From DUZB01 sp963747555 (GTDB taxonomy: Bacteria; Desulfobacterota; DSM-4660; Desulfatiglandales; Desulfatiglandaceae), in contig CAVVFZ010000034.1 in assembly GCA_963747555.1 (NCBI GenBank), positions 310,001 to 374,000 on the forward strand: a stretch of 64,000 nt of DNA, read 5' to 3'. Positions within the stretch are counted from its first letter, which is position 1; each line of letters starts with the position of its first letter. The translations under genes and the position numbers were made by a program. Below, piece by piece: positions 46,328 to 53,905 of the stretch. The notes beneath the pieces are model-generated. The model saw only the letters and a program-made list of their open reading frames with translations, made no database searches and was not told the DNA's origin.

Positions 46328-46972
46328 TCAGCTGATGATCAGATAATCCGATTCGGGCGTTGCGCAGACCGGGCAGTAGGTGAAATCGGGCTTTCCCTCC
46401 ACCGTGTAGCCGCAGATTGGGCATACATAGAAATTGACATCCGCTTTTTTCCAGTTGGCGAGCTCGGATAACGCTTTTTTATAGAGTTTGGCGTGTTCAC
46501 CTTCCGCGTCTTGAGCATAGGTGAAGGTCTGAATGGCGGCCGGGTTTTTTTCCTTTTCGGCCTGAGAAAGAAATTCAGGATACATGGTCGTCTGTTCGTA
46601 AGTCTCACCTTTTATGGCATCCTGGAGGTTTTCTTTGGTGGACTTGATTTGGGGCAACTTGATTGTGGCCATAGGGGTACTCCCCATTCCTTCGATGACT
46701 TCCGCATGGTTTTTCAGATGCACTTCCTCGGCACTGGCGGCTGCCCGAAACAGACGGGCCACTTTATGAAACCCTTCCTCATCGGCCTTTACGGCAAATG
46801 CCAGATATTTGGCATTTGCATTGCTTTCGCCGTTGTAGGCCGCCTGAAGATTATCGAGAGTTTTGTTCGTCTTGGCCGCTTCAGCGCCTGATATGCCCGG
46901 AATCAACAGTACCACGCTAAACAAGGTTGCCACACAAAATGTCCATCGAATCCGATAACTTTGGGTTTTCAT
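46328..46972 (-). CDS. Exported rubrerythrin
   Basis: 214 residues. An N-terminal signal peptide (about 1-32, 'LLIPGISGAEA') is followed by a ferritin-like diiron domain with 'AYNGESNANAKYLAFA' and 'ASAEEVHLKNH' and 'AQDAEGEHAKLYKKAL' supplying Glu/His ligands. The C-terminal rubredoxin-like domain has 'CPICGY' and 'CPVCATPESDYL'. Rubrerythrins remove peroxide in anaerobes, and a signal peptide is unusual and implies a periplasmic site, next to two multihaem cytochromes. Confidence 0.9.
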   Translation of the reverse strand: MKTQSYRIRWTFCVATLFSVVLLIPGISGAEAAKTNKTLDNLQAAYNGESNANAKYLAFAVKADEEGFHKVARLFRAAASAEEVHLKNHAEVIEGMGSTPMATIKLPQIKSTKENLQDAIKGETYEQTTMYPEFLSQAEKEKNPAAIQTFTYAQDAEGEHAKLYKKALSELANWKKADVNFYVCPICGYTVEGKPDFTYCPVCATPESDYLIIS

Positions 46973-47013
46973 TGTTCTCCCTCCTTACTTAAATGATTGA
47001 CTGTTTTTATTGT

Positions 47014-48159
47014 TTATTTTTTTGATGGCTTGTGAACGCTCGCGCCCTGAACGTCCCCCAAGTGACACACACCGCAATTTTTGATGGGAAACGAATTCTG
47101 CTGAAGTCGGACAGGTTGCATGTTGTCGGCCTCCATGGATGAAGGGTATTCGGCATGGGTGCTGTTGTGACAGGCTTCGCAGTAGAGTCCGCCATGCCCG
47201 GCAGACATGCGATAAAGCTTACCGGGTTCCGCTCCGTATGGGTGGCATGCGGCACAGTCCGGTTCTTGAAGCCAAGGCTGCCGTTTGGTATCGGCGACCG
47301 TCTGCATATTGCCATGACAGTCTGTACAAATTTTGCCCTTGGCAAACATCACCCCTCTAAGGCATTGGGTATTTTTGCCCGGATGACAATTGTAGCATCC
47401 TTGCAGGTTGTCCCGGATGAATTTATGCCGGCGGTGAATAGCATGTGACAGTGAAATGATATCGCCTTTTGTACCCAATGCATTTGAGGGGTGACAGGAA
47501 GCACACAGCACGGGGCGATCATTGAAAAGCTTCGTACCACTCAACCGATCGTGCAGGGCCAGAATATTCGTTCGATAATTGCCGGTGGCGATGCCTCCCA
47601 TTTTTCCGTCGTCATGGCAAGTTGAACAATGCATTTCCGTGGACAGGGGAGCAATGCAGCGGGTTTGGGCGAGAATAGTTCCGGCCGCATCCTTTACCGT
47701 GACAATTGCCGTCTGGTAATGAAGGACGCTGCCGTCATCACATATTTCGGTAAGGGGTATTCCCTCTGCGATAAAATGATCTCCGGCCGCATCCATTCTG
47801 CCGCTGATCTTTTTCCCCTTAAGGCCGATACCGGGCTGGAGCCGTTTGCCGAAAAGTTTCTCGGCATACTGCCAGAAATTGGTTTTATCCGCCGAACGGG
47901 TATTATTTTCAAATTCATAGGAGACGGTCAGACCATCGGTGACCAGACAGGGGGGAGTGCCCTTTTTGATCACCTGTGCCCAGAGGGTATTGTAGGGCGG
48001 AAGGATGGCAAAAGCTGAAAAGTCAGCGTCATAACAGTGCATTCCCAGATCATTCCAAGCCAGCACCTCATAGGCTGGCGGAGGGGGCGACGAATTTTTA
48101 AAAATGCAGGAAGAAACAAGAATAATAATAAGAAAAGCTACGCCATAACGAATTTTCAT
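47014..48159 (-). CDS. Heptahaem c-type cytochrome lipoprotein
   Basis: About 381 residues. A short signal ends at the lipobox 'ILVSSC', so it is probably lipid-anchored. After a 170-residue non-haem domain come seven CxxCH sites: CSTCH, CASCH, CYNCH, CTDCH, CAACH, CEACH, CGVCH. The spacing is irregular and no named family was recognised. It probably moves electrons in the periplasm or at the outer membrane. The ATG at 48159 is preferred since AAAGGCG touches the ATG at 48165. Confidence 0.82.
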   Translation of the reverse strand: MKIRYGVAFLIIILVSSCIFKNSSPPPPAYEVLAWNDLGMHCYDADFSAFAILPPYNTLWAQVIKKGTPPCLVTDGLTVSYEFENNTRSADKTNFWQYAEKLFGKRLQPGIGLKGKKISGRMDAAGDHFIAEGIPLTEICDDGSVLHYQTAIVTVKDAAGTILAQTRCIAPLSTEMHCSTCHDDGKMGGIATGNYRTNILALHDRLSGTKLFNDRPVLCASCHPSNALGTKGDIISLSHAIHRRHKFIRDNLQGCYNCHPGKNTQCLRGVMFAKGKICTDCHGNMQTVADTKRQPWLQEPDCAACHPYGAEPGKLYRMSAGHGGLYCEACHNSTHAEYPSSMEADNMQPVRLQQNSFPIKNCGVCHLGDVQGASVHKPSKK

Positions 48160-48165
48160 ATTCAT

Positions 48166-48732
48166 CGCCTTTATATTTTATGAACAATGCCTCGATCGAG
48201 AACTTGGTCTCGATCACAGATAAGAATGGAGAAGTCTTGTTTTTGAAGCCCTTCCTGCTCTTCCTGTTCTTGTGGTGAAAAAAATATGGTCGTGCTCATG
48301 GAGTCCAACCAGGTCGAGATCAACTTTTTGGATAATCCTCTTAATAATCCGGCCATCATGCAAATCATATAGGGTAGATCAAGTAATTACTTGGAAAATC
48401 GACGGTATTTATTGTCTGGTGCGCTCCATTGAAATTTCTTTTCACAGGAATCAAATCAAACCCTTAAAATACATCCATGGAAACGAAATTATAAGGGGTT
48501 GCGAGTATTTCCTTTTTATGCCGTTGCGAACATTCTGTGAGAGCAGCCGGCGATATGCGGAGCGCCGTATTCTTCGCTATCTTGCTTTCGATTTGTTCAC
48601 GGCAATGATCATTGAAAGCGGTGACTTACCACCATTGACCGTGTCGACCAATGTTCAATATCTTACGCTATGGGAAACCATCACACGGCCTGGTTCATAA
48701 AAAGTCGAACAGCCGGTAAGCGGGGGGGAACC
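48166..48732. other. Intergenic region with no supported gene
   Basis: 567 bp, AT-rich. A 142-codon plus frame at 48272 lacks a ribosome site. Its later part (48430-48690) reads as protein-like but matches nothing I know and may be a remnant. No promoter or repeat is convincing. Confidence 0.4.
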
Positions 48733-48939
48733 ATGACTTTTCCAGATGACGAAAGAACGGATTATATCCCTGGGCCTTTTCTAACCGTAGGCGATGCGGC
48801 CCGCTACCTGGGAGTCGGCCGCAAGATACTCCTTCAAATCATCGAAAGAGGGGAGATCACGGCCATCAAATCCGAGGATACCACGCTGGTGGAAAAAGCC
48901 GGATTGGATGCATTCAGAAAAAAGGGCGCCCTCACTTGA
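48733..48939 (+). CDS. Excisionase-family helix-turn-helix protein
   Basis: 68 residues with GGGGGGAACC before the ATG. The single MerR/excisionase-like domain 'FLTVGDAARYLGVGRKILLQ' followed by 'IIERGEITAIKS' ends in 'LDAFRKKGALT'. Such small DNA-binding proteins are xis-like or serve as regulators. No integrase is present in this window, so the target is unknown. Confidence 0.75.
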   Translation: MTFPDDERTDYIPGPFLTVGDAARYLGVGRKILLQIIERGEITAIKSEDTTLVEKAGLDAFRKKGALT

Positions 48940-49011
48940 AGATCGACCGGTATCTTTCCAGCTGTGTTCCCGGACAGCGGGAGATCAGAACCATTTTCAG
49001 CTCCGTTAAAG

Positions 49012-49377
49012 TCACCGGAGTTGTTTAGCCTCTCTATTCTGACCGACTCTTTCCGCACCAGCCCGAACTGCCGCCACCGCCTCCGATACATCGCGACCAT
49101 GCTTCGTGGCAATAGCTTCCGCAGCAGAAATCAGCCCTTCAAGAACATCCTCATAGCTTTCACCGGCCGTCAGTCTTTCTCGCATAATGACTTCGGCCGC
49201 GGCTTCAAATCCCAGCCCCTCCGTATCAATCTTTGCTTCAAGGTCTGATTCAATATTCGCGTTTGCATTCCGCAGGGAACCCGGACCGACTGACAACGCC
49301 ATCACGGCGAAAGCCGTGAAAAGCACCCTTCTCAGAATCTCCCAACCTGCTCGCTGACAGTTTCTATTTCTTTTCAT
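49012..49377 (-). CDS. Secreted hypothetical protein
   Basis: 121 residues from an ATG with GGGAGGAGG upstream. It has a signal peptide (about 1-38, 'VLFTAFAVMALSVGPGS') and then a small helical, Ala/Glu-rich domain ('GLGFEAAAEVIMRERLTAGE', 'DVSEAVAAVRAGAERVG'). No family recognised. It is a periplasmic protein of unknown role. Confidence 0.6.
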   Translation of the reverse strand: MKRNRNCQRAGWEILRRVLFTAFAVMALSVGPGSLRNANANIESDLEAKIDTEGLGFEAAAEVIMRERLTAGESYEDVLEGLISAAEAIATKHGRDVSEAVAAVRAGAERVGQNREAKQLR

Positions 49378-49560
49378 AATTGCCTCCTCCCGGTTTGATG
49401 ACCTGAGATCAGAAACATAGATCGAAGAACTGTCATTTTGTCCTTTATATCTTAGCATGAAATGCCGATGAGTTTATCTTTCTCTTCCGATCCATGTCAA
49501 TCAAGATCGACAAACGGTATAAAATATCGAACCGACCCTCATCAATGAAAGGGAAAAGCT

Positions 49561-49816
49561 GTATCTTATTCAAAAAACCTGGCAGTAATGGAGTCACAGG
49601 GCCTTTTTTGCTGCCGCATCTTGGATCGACCTTCACGGTCCGTTGATAGGTCCTTTTGACTGGCACAAAAAATGATGCTGAGCTTTAAATGACCTCTCCG
49701 TACCAGCCTAAAAGGACCGGTGCTCCATAGGAATTAGATGCGGCAGCAAAAAAGACCCTGTGGCGTAATGGCTTTGTCGAATCCAAACATAGTACCAAGG
49801 AATTTGAATAGGATAC
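49561..49816. repeat. 256-bp imperfect inverted repeat, member of dispersed family
   Basis: The left arm starts GTATCTTATTCAAAAA and includes the block ending TTTTTTGCTGCCGCATC (to 49620). The right arm is the inverse, GATGCGGCAGCAAAAAAG from 49738, ending TTGAATAGGATAC at 49816. The left arm is about 85% identical to 39962-40020. It has no coding capacity of its own and behaves like a MITE or palindromic extragenic element. Confidence 0.65.
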
Positions 49817-50165
49817 GAAAAGCCCTTGGTTGTCTATTTTTTCAGCGCATCAAGAGGATCGAGAGAGAAGTTTTTGACCTCCACGTCCTCGGGAGGGGGA
49901 TGCGTCAACGACACCATTATGCAGGTGTCGAATCCCCGTATGCCCTTCGGCGGCGTCGAAAACGGCGGGACGGGGTGTTATCACGGCAAATTCAGTTTTG
50001 ACGCCTTCAGCCATCACCGTTCCATTCTCAGGAAAACCACTTTGTTCAATCCTATCATAGCCTACCCTCCGTATGGGAAAAAGTTGCGGTATTTTCGTCG
50101 ATTCTTTTTTTGATAGGTAGCGTGAACGTAACAGAAAGGTAGAAACCCGGGGGACGAGAAAGCGT
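49817..50165. other. Intergenic region downstream of the radical SAM gene
   Basis: 349 bp after the inverted repeat and before the radical SAM gene's stop. Plus-strand frames here have no ribosome site or recognisable product. No terminator with a T run seen. Confidence 0.4.
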
Positions 50166-51758
50166 TTAGGAGGGTATAGCCTCCATAAAGCAGAAAGGAT
50201 CCCGTTCTTCAAAGATATCCAGACCAAAACCATGGGCGACCGCCAGACACCCTCCGCATACCGGGCGAATGGAACAGGATCCACAGGCCCGGGAACCTGA
50301 ACGATATTTCCTGGCCTCCTCCGAATCGTAGACTCCGGCAATTCCGTCTGAGAGGACATTTCCAACGGGAGAGGGAAACTTGCGGCATGCATGGGCTTCT
50401 CCGTCGGGCAAAATGGAAAGGAAATTGAAGGCCGCTCCACAGCCATACCCTGCGCACCCGCCGAACAGCTCACTTCCACTTTTTTTCAGAAGGATGTTCA
50501 GCAAGTTGTCTTTCAGACTGAGGATGGGATTATCCTTTGCGGCATCAAGATATTCTTCCAGGAAGGAAAGGTATTCCCCTTTGGAAGGGAGGTGGAGATT
50601 CGCCCCCTCACCTACCATGGAGAGGCGGTTAAATGTGAAAAGGTCCACTTTTCCTCTCAAGAACTCCGCCAGTGGAAGAACCTGCTTGAAGTTGTCACTG
50701 GTCAGAGTGAGCATCACCATGGAGTAAATCCCTAAGTCGCCAAGTACACCCAGAAATTCCATGATGCGATCGAAATGGCCAGGTCCTCTCATCTTGTCAT
50801 TATGTTCGGGCATTCCTTCGAGACTGACCTGATAGAAGGCGGGAAGCCCGATATTTTTCAGTTCCTCCATCCGCCTTCGCGGAGCGGGATTGCCAAGGAT
50901 AGCAAGGGAAAAGCCAAGATTTGATGCAGCCTTGTAGAGGTTTGTAAACTGTGGGTAAAGGAGCGGATTACCCCCACTAAAGGAGATATGCCCACTAACA
51001 TTCCGGCTTCTGCAAAAATCATGGAAATCATCAAGAATGCCGAGGGCCCCGGGCAATTGCAATGCATGCCGATCTGTTCGATCATAGCAGTGCCTACAAT
51101 GGAGGTCGCAAGCCTGGGTGATGTGCCATTGAAGGGTGAATACGGAAGCCGAAAAGAACGCCTCAAGACCTCCTGTGGCGATGTCAAAATCCAAGAAATC
51201 CCGCTGGATTCTTGATGCCCCCGCAAACAGAATCCCTTTTCCGATAGCGCGGTCCAGGGCCCTTTCGAGTACGCTCATCGACACATTTTCCTGCACGGCA
51301 GCCTCTTTGGGAGAAACATTGTCCGCCAGAAGTTTAAGGGCCAGGAGGTCTCCGTCGGAAGCCGACTCGCTCACAATATGGCTTGTCCAGGGATTCCTGT
51401 AGACCAGTACGAACTCGTTTCCCCTTTCAGGGGCCACTACGCCTTCGAGGAAAAGGGGCAGGTGTTTCCAGGAAAGATCCAGAAGCGTAAGAGAGGGGTT
51501 GATGCTCATTCCTGTACCTTCGGAAGGTGGTCTGACATCGCTATTCTCTACACACCGAACCGTCCATTCTAATCGCGCCAGGTCACCGATAAAGGATCCT
51601 TCGCCCATACGCGCGGCCACCATATCCGGAAAGGCGTCAAGCCCAATTCTATCAGGCCAGGAAGCGATTATTTCCTCCCATACCTGAGGGGTTATATGTT
51701 CACGCGTATGGGAGTAGATTTCATCGATGTTTTCCCTTATTTGCACATGTTTGTTCAT
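50166..51758 (-). CDS. sbtM: Radical SAM/SPASM peptide maturase, SbtM-like
   Basis: About 530 residues. A ~200-residue N-terminal region typical of this maturase family precedes the radical SAM core with the cluster motif C-DLH-C-RH-C (about residues 217-224), 'SFSGGNPLLYPQF', and then a SPASM-like C-terminal half with 'CAGYGCGAA', 'CRKF' and 'CGSCSIRPVCGGC' that binds auxiliary Fe-S clusters. It probably cross-links or cyclises residues in the precursor peptide encoded just upstream (thio/selenooxazole-type modification by family naming, not proven here). The ATG at 51758 is chosen for AAGGA upstream. An ATG at 51803 overlaps the precursor region's spacer. Confidence 0.83.
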   Translation of the reverse strand: MNKHVQIRENIDEIYSHTREHITPQVWEEIIASWPDRIGLDAFPDMVAARMGEGSFIGDLARLEWTVRCVENSDVRPPSEGTGMSINPSLTLLDLSWKHLPLFLEGVVAPERGNEFVLVYRNPWTSHIVSESASDGDLLALKLLADNVSPKEAAVQENVSMSVLERALDRAIGKGILFAGASRIQRDFLDFDIATGGLEAFFSASVFTLQWHITQACDLHCRHCYDRTDRHALQLPGALGILDDFHDFCRSRNVSGHISFSGGNPLLYPQFTNLYKAASNLGFSLAILGNPAPRRRMEELKNIGLPAFYQVSLEGMPEHNDKMRGPGHFDRIMEFLGVLGDLGIYSMVMLTLTSDNFKQVLPLAEFLRGKVDLFTFNRLSMVGEGANLHLPSKGEYLSFLEEYLDAAKDNPILSLKDNLLNILLKKSGSELFGGCAGYGCGAAFNFLSILPDGEAHACRKFPSPVGNVLSDGIAGVYDSEEARKYRSGSRACGSCSIRPVCGGCLAVAHGFGLDIFEERDPFCFMEAIPS

Positions 51759-51832
51759 TGGTTCCTTAAATCCGGAGGAAGTTGGTTGCCATATGTCAAT
51801 CATTCATAAAGAGACTGTATCCCCAGCACCTT

Positions 51833-51849
51833 TCGCGCAAACTGCACGA
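51833..51849 (-). promoter_or_regulatory. SECIS-like hairpin after the second UGA of sbtA
   Basis: TCGTGC, loop AGTTT, GCGCGA: a 6-bp stem (one G-U) with loop starting 21 bases after the UGA at 51867-51865. The loop has G at its second base as in the published bacterial SECIS consensus. It lies just past the TAG stop. Confidence 0.55.
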
Positions 51850-52149
51850 CTATTTACTGCCGCTTCAGCCGCTCGTTCCCGGTGGTTTTGTCTTTTGCAC
51901 TTCTTCTTCCGCAGCCTTGGGAACAGGCGCGGGAGAATCCTTTTCCTTTTGCGGGGCGCCAACTGCGCCCTTTTGGGTGCCGGTTCAGCCTGAACTACCG
52001 GCTTCCTTTGCCGGGGGCGCGGTGTTGCCTGCATCGGATGCCGTCCCAACTTCAGAGCCGGAACATCCGGTAAAGAGAAGTCCGGCGCCTGAGGCAAGAC
52101 TTGCCACACAGAGCCCCGCCAGGGCCTTTTTCAGTTCTTTCATATCCAT
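51850..52149 (-). CDS. sbtA: Candidate selenocysteine-containing RiPP precursor, SbtA-like, two in-frame UGA
   Basis: From an ATG at 52149 (GGGAGGGAG upstream; ATG at 52143 is the alternative) 99 residues run to TAG at 51850 if two UGA codons are read as Sec: U55 (51987-51985) and U95 (51867-51865). The leader 'MDMKELKKALAGLCVASLAS' ends near a lipobox-like 'LLFTGC'. Three copies of (S/T)G(C/U)(S/T)G(S/T) appear: TGCSGS at 27-32, SGUTGT at 53-58 and SGUSGS at 93-98, with Cys and UGA occupying the same place. Each UGA has a hairpin at matching distance. It precedes the SbtM-like maturase, so it is its likely substrate. Confidence 0.78.
51954..51970 (-). promoter_or_regulatory. SECIS-like hairpin after the first UGA of sbtA
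   Basis: GGGCGC, loop AGTTG, GCGCCC: a perfect 6-bp stem with loop starting 20 bases after the UGA at 51987-51985. Loop size, the G at loop position two and the distance fit the bacterial SECIS consensus, and the loop matches that of the second hairpin. Confidence 0.6.
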
Positions 52150-52352
52150 AAGCTCCCTCCCATTCCATACTTACAAATAACACGCCGTCCACCTTGTCCT
52201 TCCTCCGGATAGAGGAACGCGTTGATCTTCTATGCGCTCCATCAGGGTAAGGATAAAAAGCATGGTTTAATATAGGGTGAAGCCTGTATTATTGAATACA
52301 AAGGATACTATTTTTCCGGTTGAAAAGAAGGATCTCTTTGCCATCTGCAGGC

Positions 52353-52382
52353 TTGACATCAAAAACCATATTTTTTTATTAT
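52353..52382 (+). promoter_or_regulatory. Candidate promoter for the cyclase gene
   Basis: TTGACA at 52353-52358, an 18-base spacer and TATTAT at 52377-52382, about 155 bases before the cyclase start. The rest of the 52150-52538 spacer is AT-rich, with no gene apart from the divergent sbtA start. Confidence 0.45.
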
Positions 52383-52538
52383 CATTTTCTTGGGAGTGGA
52401 ACAGGTTTCCGCGAAATTCACTTCTGTTCCGCCGCTCCTTATCGACATTGAAAATTAAGAAAAAGGGAGGTGATGGAGCGTACCATTCGGCTTTCGTTGC
52501 GGAATAATTCCAATCAGTGGAAAATGAAAGGAGGATTT

Positions 52539-53483
52539 ATGAAAAGACTATTCATGCTTGTCGCCGCTCTTTCCATCCTGCAATTTGCCATGGCTGTAAC
52601 CCCAGCCTCCAGTGAGGATACGAACCTTTGGAACATTTACAACAATGTCTTAAAAAAAGCAAAATATGTGGATCTAACCCATGCCTTCAGCCCAACCATT
52701 CCTGTTTGGCCAGGGTTTGGCAACGCAAAATTCAAACCGGGCGTGGCCGGTCAGGACATCAAGGACTACTGTACCATCGGCGAGGTCTTCGACTACAAGA
52801 AACACGGCTTCATCTCCACCGCCTATGAACTGGTTACGGATCAATACGGGACCCAGCTGGACCCACCGGCGCATTTCTATGAATTCGGCGTCACCATCAG
52901 CGATCTCCCTGCCACCTATGCAATTCGTCCTCTGGCAGTCATCGATATACACGAGAAAGTGGCAAAGGATGCGGGATACCATGCCACCGTCGAAGACATC
53001 AAGGCCTGGGAAGCCAAGCATGGAAAGATTCCTGAGGGCGCTGTTGTTGCCATCCGATCCGATTGGTCAAAAAAATGGAAGGAAACCGAGCGATTTGCCA
53101 ATGCACCGTTCCCCGGGATCAAACTGGATGCCTTGAAGCTCCTCCACCTGGAAAGGAAAATCCTGTTTCACGGGCATGAACCGCTGGACACGGACACCAC
53201 ACCCGAGATGGTCGGTGAAACCTGGCTCCTGACGAATAATTTCTGCCAGGCCGAGGGGATGACCAATTTGGACCAGGTGCCCGAGGCCGGGGCCCTTGTG
53301 ATCATCGGCTTTGCAAAGCCCGAAGGCGGAACAGGGGGGTATGCCAGGTATGTTGCGGTTTGTCCCCCCGGATGGAAATTCGGCAAGTCGGTTGAAGAGC
53401 TCCCAGGCGCGCCGCTGCCCAAGCAGCCCTACCCCAACAAAAGGGATAAGAACGGTGTGCTCAGACCAACACCGCCCTCATAA
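52539..53483 (+). CDS. Secreted cyclase-family (kynurenine formamidase-like) protein
   Basis: 314 residues from an ATG with AAAGGAGG upstream. A Sec signal (about 1-25) is followed by the metal-dependent cyclase fold. The usual HxGTHxDxPxH site reads 'TDQYGTQLDPPAHF', so the first two His are replaced by Gln while 'HFHGHEPLD'-type residues (here 'LFHGHEPLDTDTTP') and 'GAVVAIRSDWSKKW' remain. This 'QYGTQLDPPAH' variant occurs in a secreted subgroup of unknown substrate. A following NIPSNAP gene may be in the same transcript. Confidence 0.82.
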   Translation: MKRLFMLVAALSILQFAMAVTPASSEDTNLWNIYNNVLKKAKYVDLTHAFSPTIPVWPGFGNAKFKPGVAGQDIKDYCTIGEVFDYKKHGFISTAYELVTDQYGTQLDPPAHFYEFGVTISDLPATYAIRPLAVIDIHEKVAKDAGYHATVEDIKAWEAKHGKIPEGAVVAIRSDWSKKWKETERFANAPFPGIKLDALKLLHLERKILFHGHEPLDTDTTPEMVGETWLLTNNFCQAEGMTNLDQVPEAGALVIIGFAKPEGGTGGYARYVAVCPPGWKFGKSVEELPGAPLPKQPYPNKRDKNGVLRPTPPS

Positions 53484-53581
53484 ATGAATGATACGAACCG
53501 AAGAATCGAACAGTTGGGGAGGCCGCGCGCCTCTCCGACCGTTCCAGGTAAACAATTTATTGGTAACGGAGGCGCAACATT

Positions 53582-53905
53582 GTGGCGGTATATGAGAAAC
53601 GTACCTATTCCATCAGGGTAGGGCACATGCCAGAGATTGTTCGACTTTACACCGAGGAAGGCTGGCCGGTTATGGAAGCCGCAGGTTTCGGGAAGAACCT
53701 CATCGGTTATTTCATCAGCGACACGGGTCAGCTTCATCAGCTCATCCATTTCTGGCGATTTGAAAGCGACAGCGAACGTCGTGATTTTTGGAAACGGGTA
53801 TACGCAAACAAGGAATTTATGACTTTTGCAGCAAAAATCCGACCGTCTATCCAGACCCAGGAAGTGCAGTTGCTGGTTTCGGCTCCCTGGGGTCCAAAGC
53901 CGTAA
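53582..53905 (+). CDS. NIPSNAP-family protein
   Basis: 107 residues forming a single ferredoxin-like alpha/beta dimeric domain: 'YEKRTYSIRVGHMPEIVRLY', 'IGYFISDTGQLHQLIHFWRF', 'RRDFWKRVYANKEFMTFAAK'. Function unknown, and family members are often beside degradation genes. The start is GTG with GGAGG nine bases upstream. Its 3' end overlaps the convergent modC by 59 bp. Confidence 0.85.
   Translation: MAVYEKRTYSIRVGHMPEIVRLYTEEGWPVMEAAGFGKNLIGYFISDTGQLHQLIHFWRFESDSERRDFWKRVYANKEFMTFAAKIRPSIQTQEVQLLVSAPWGPKP

Noticed and set aside
48272..48700. 142-codon plus-strand frame
   Set aside because: No ribosome site, no recognisable motif and odd composition in the first half. Left as intergenic.
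49561..49816. CRISPR-like or tRNA-like structure
   Set aside because: Only two arms in inverted orientation, with no regular repeat-spacer pattern and no cloverleaf.
51782..52180. Plus-strand 132-codon frame and minus 101-codon frame over the sbtA region
   Set aside because: Both are shadows. The third frame with two UGA has the ribosome site, the repeated motif and the right neighbour.
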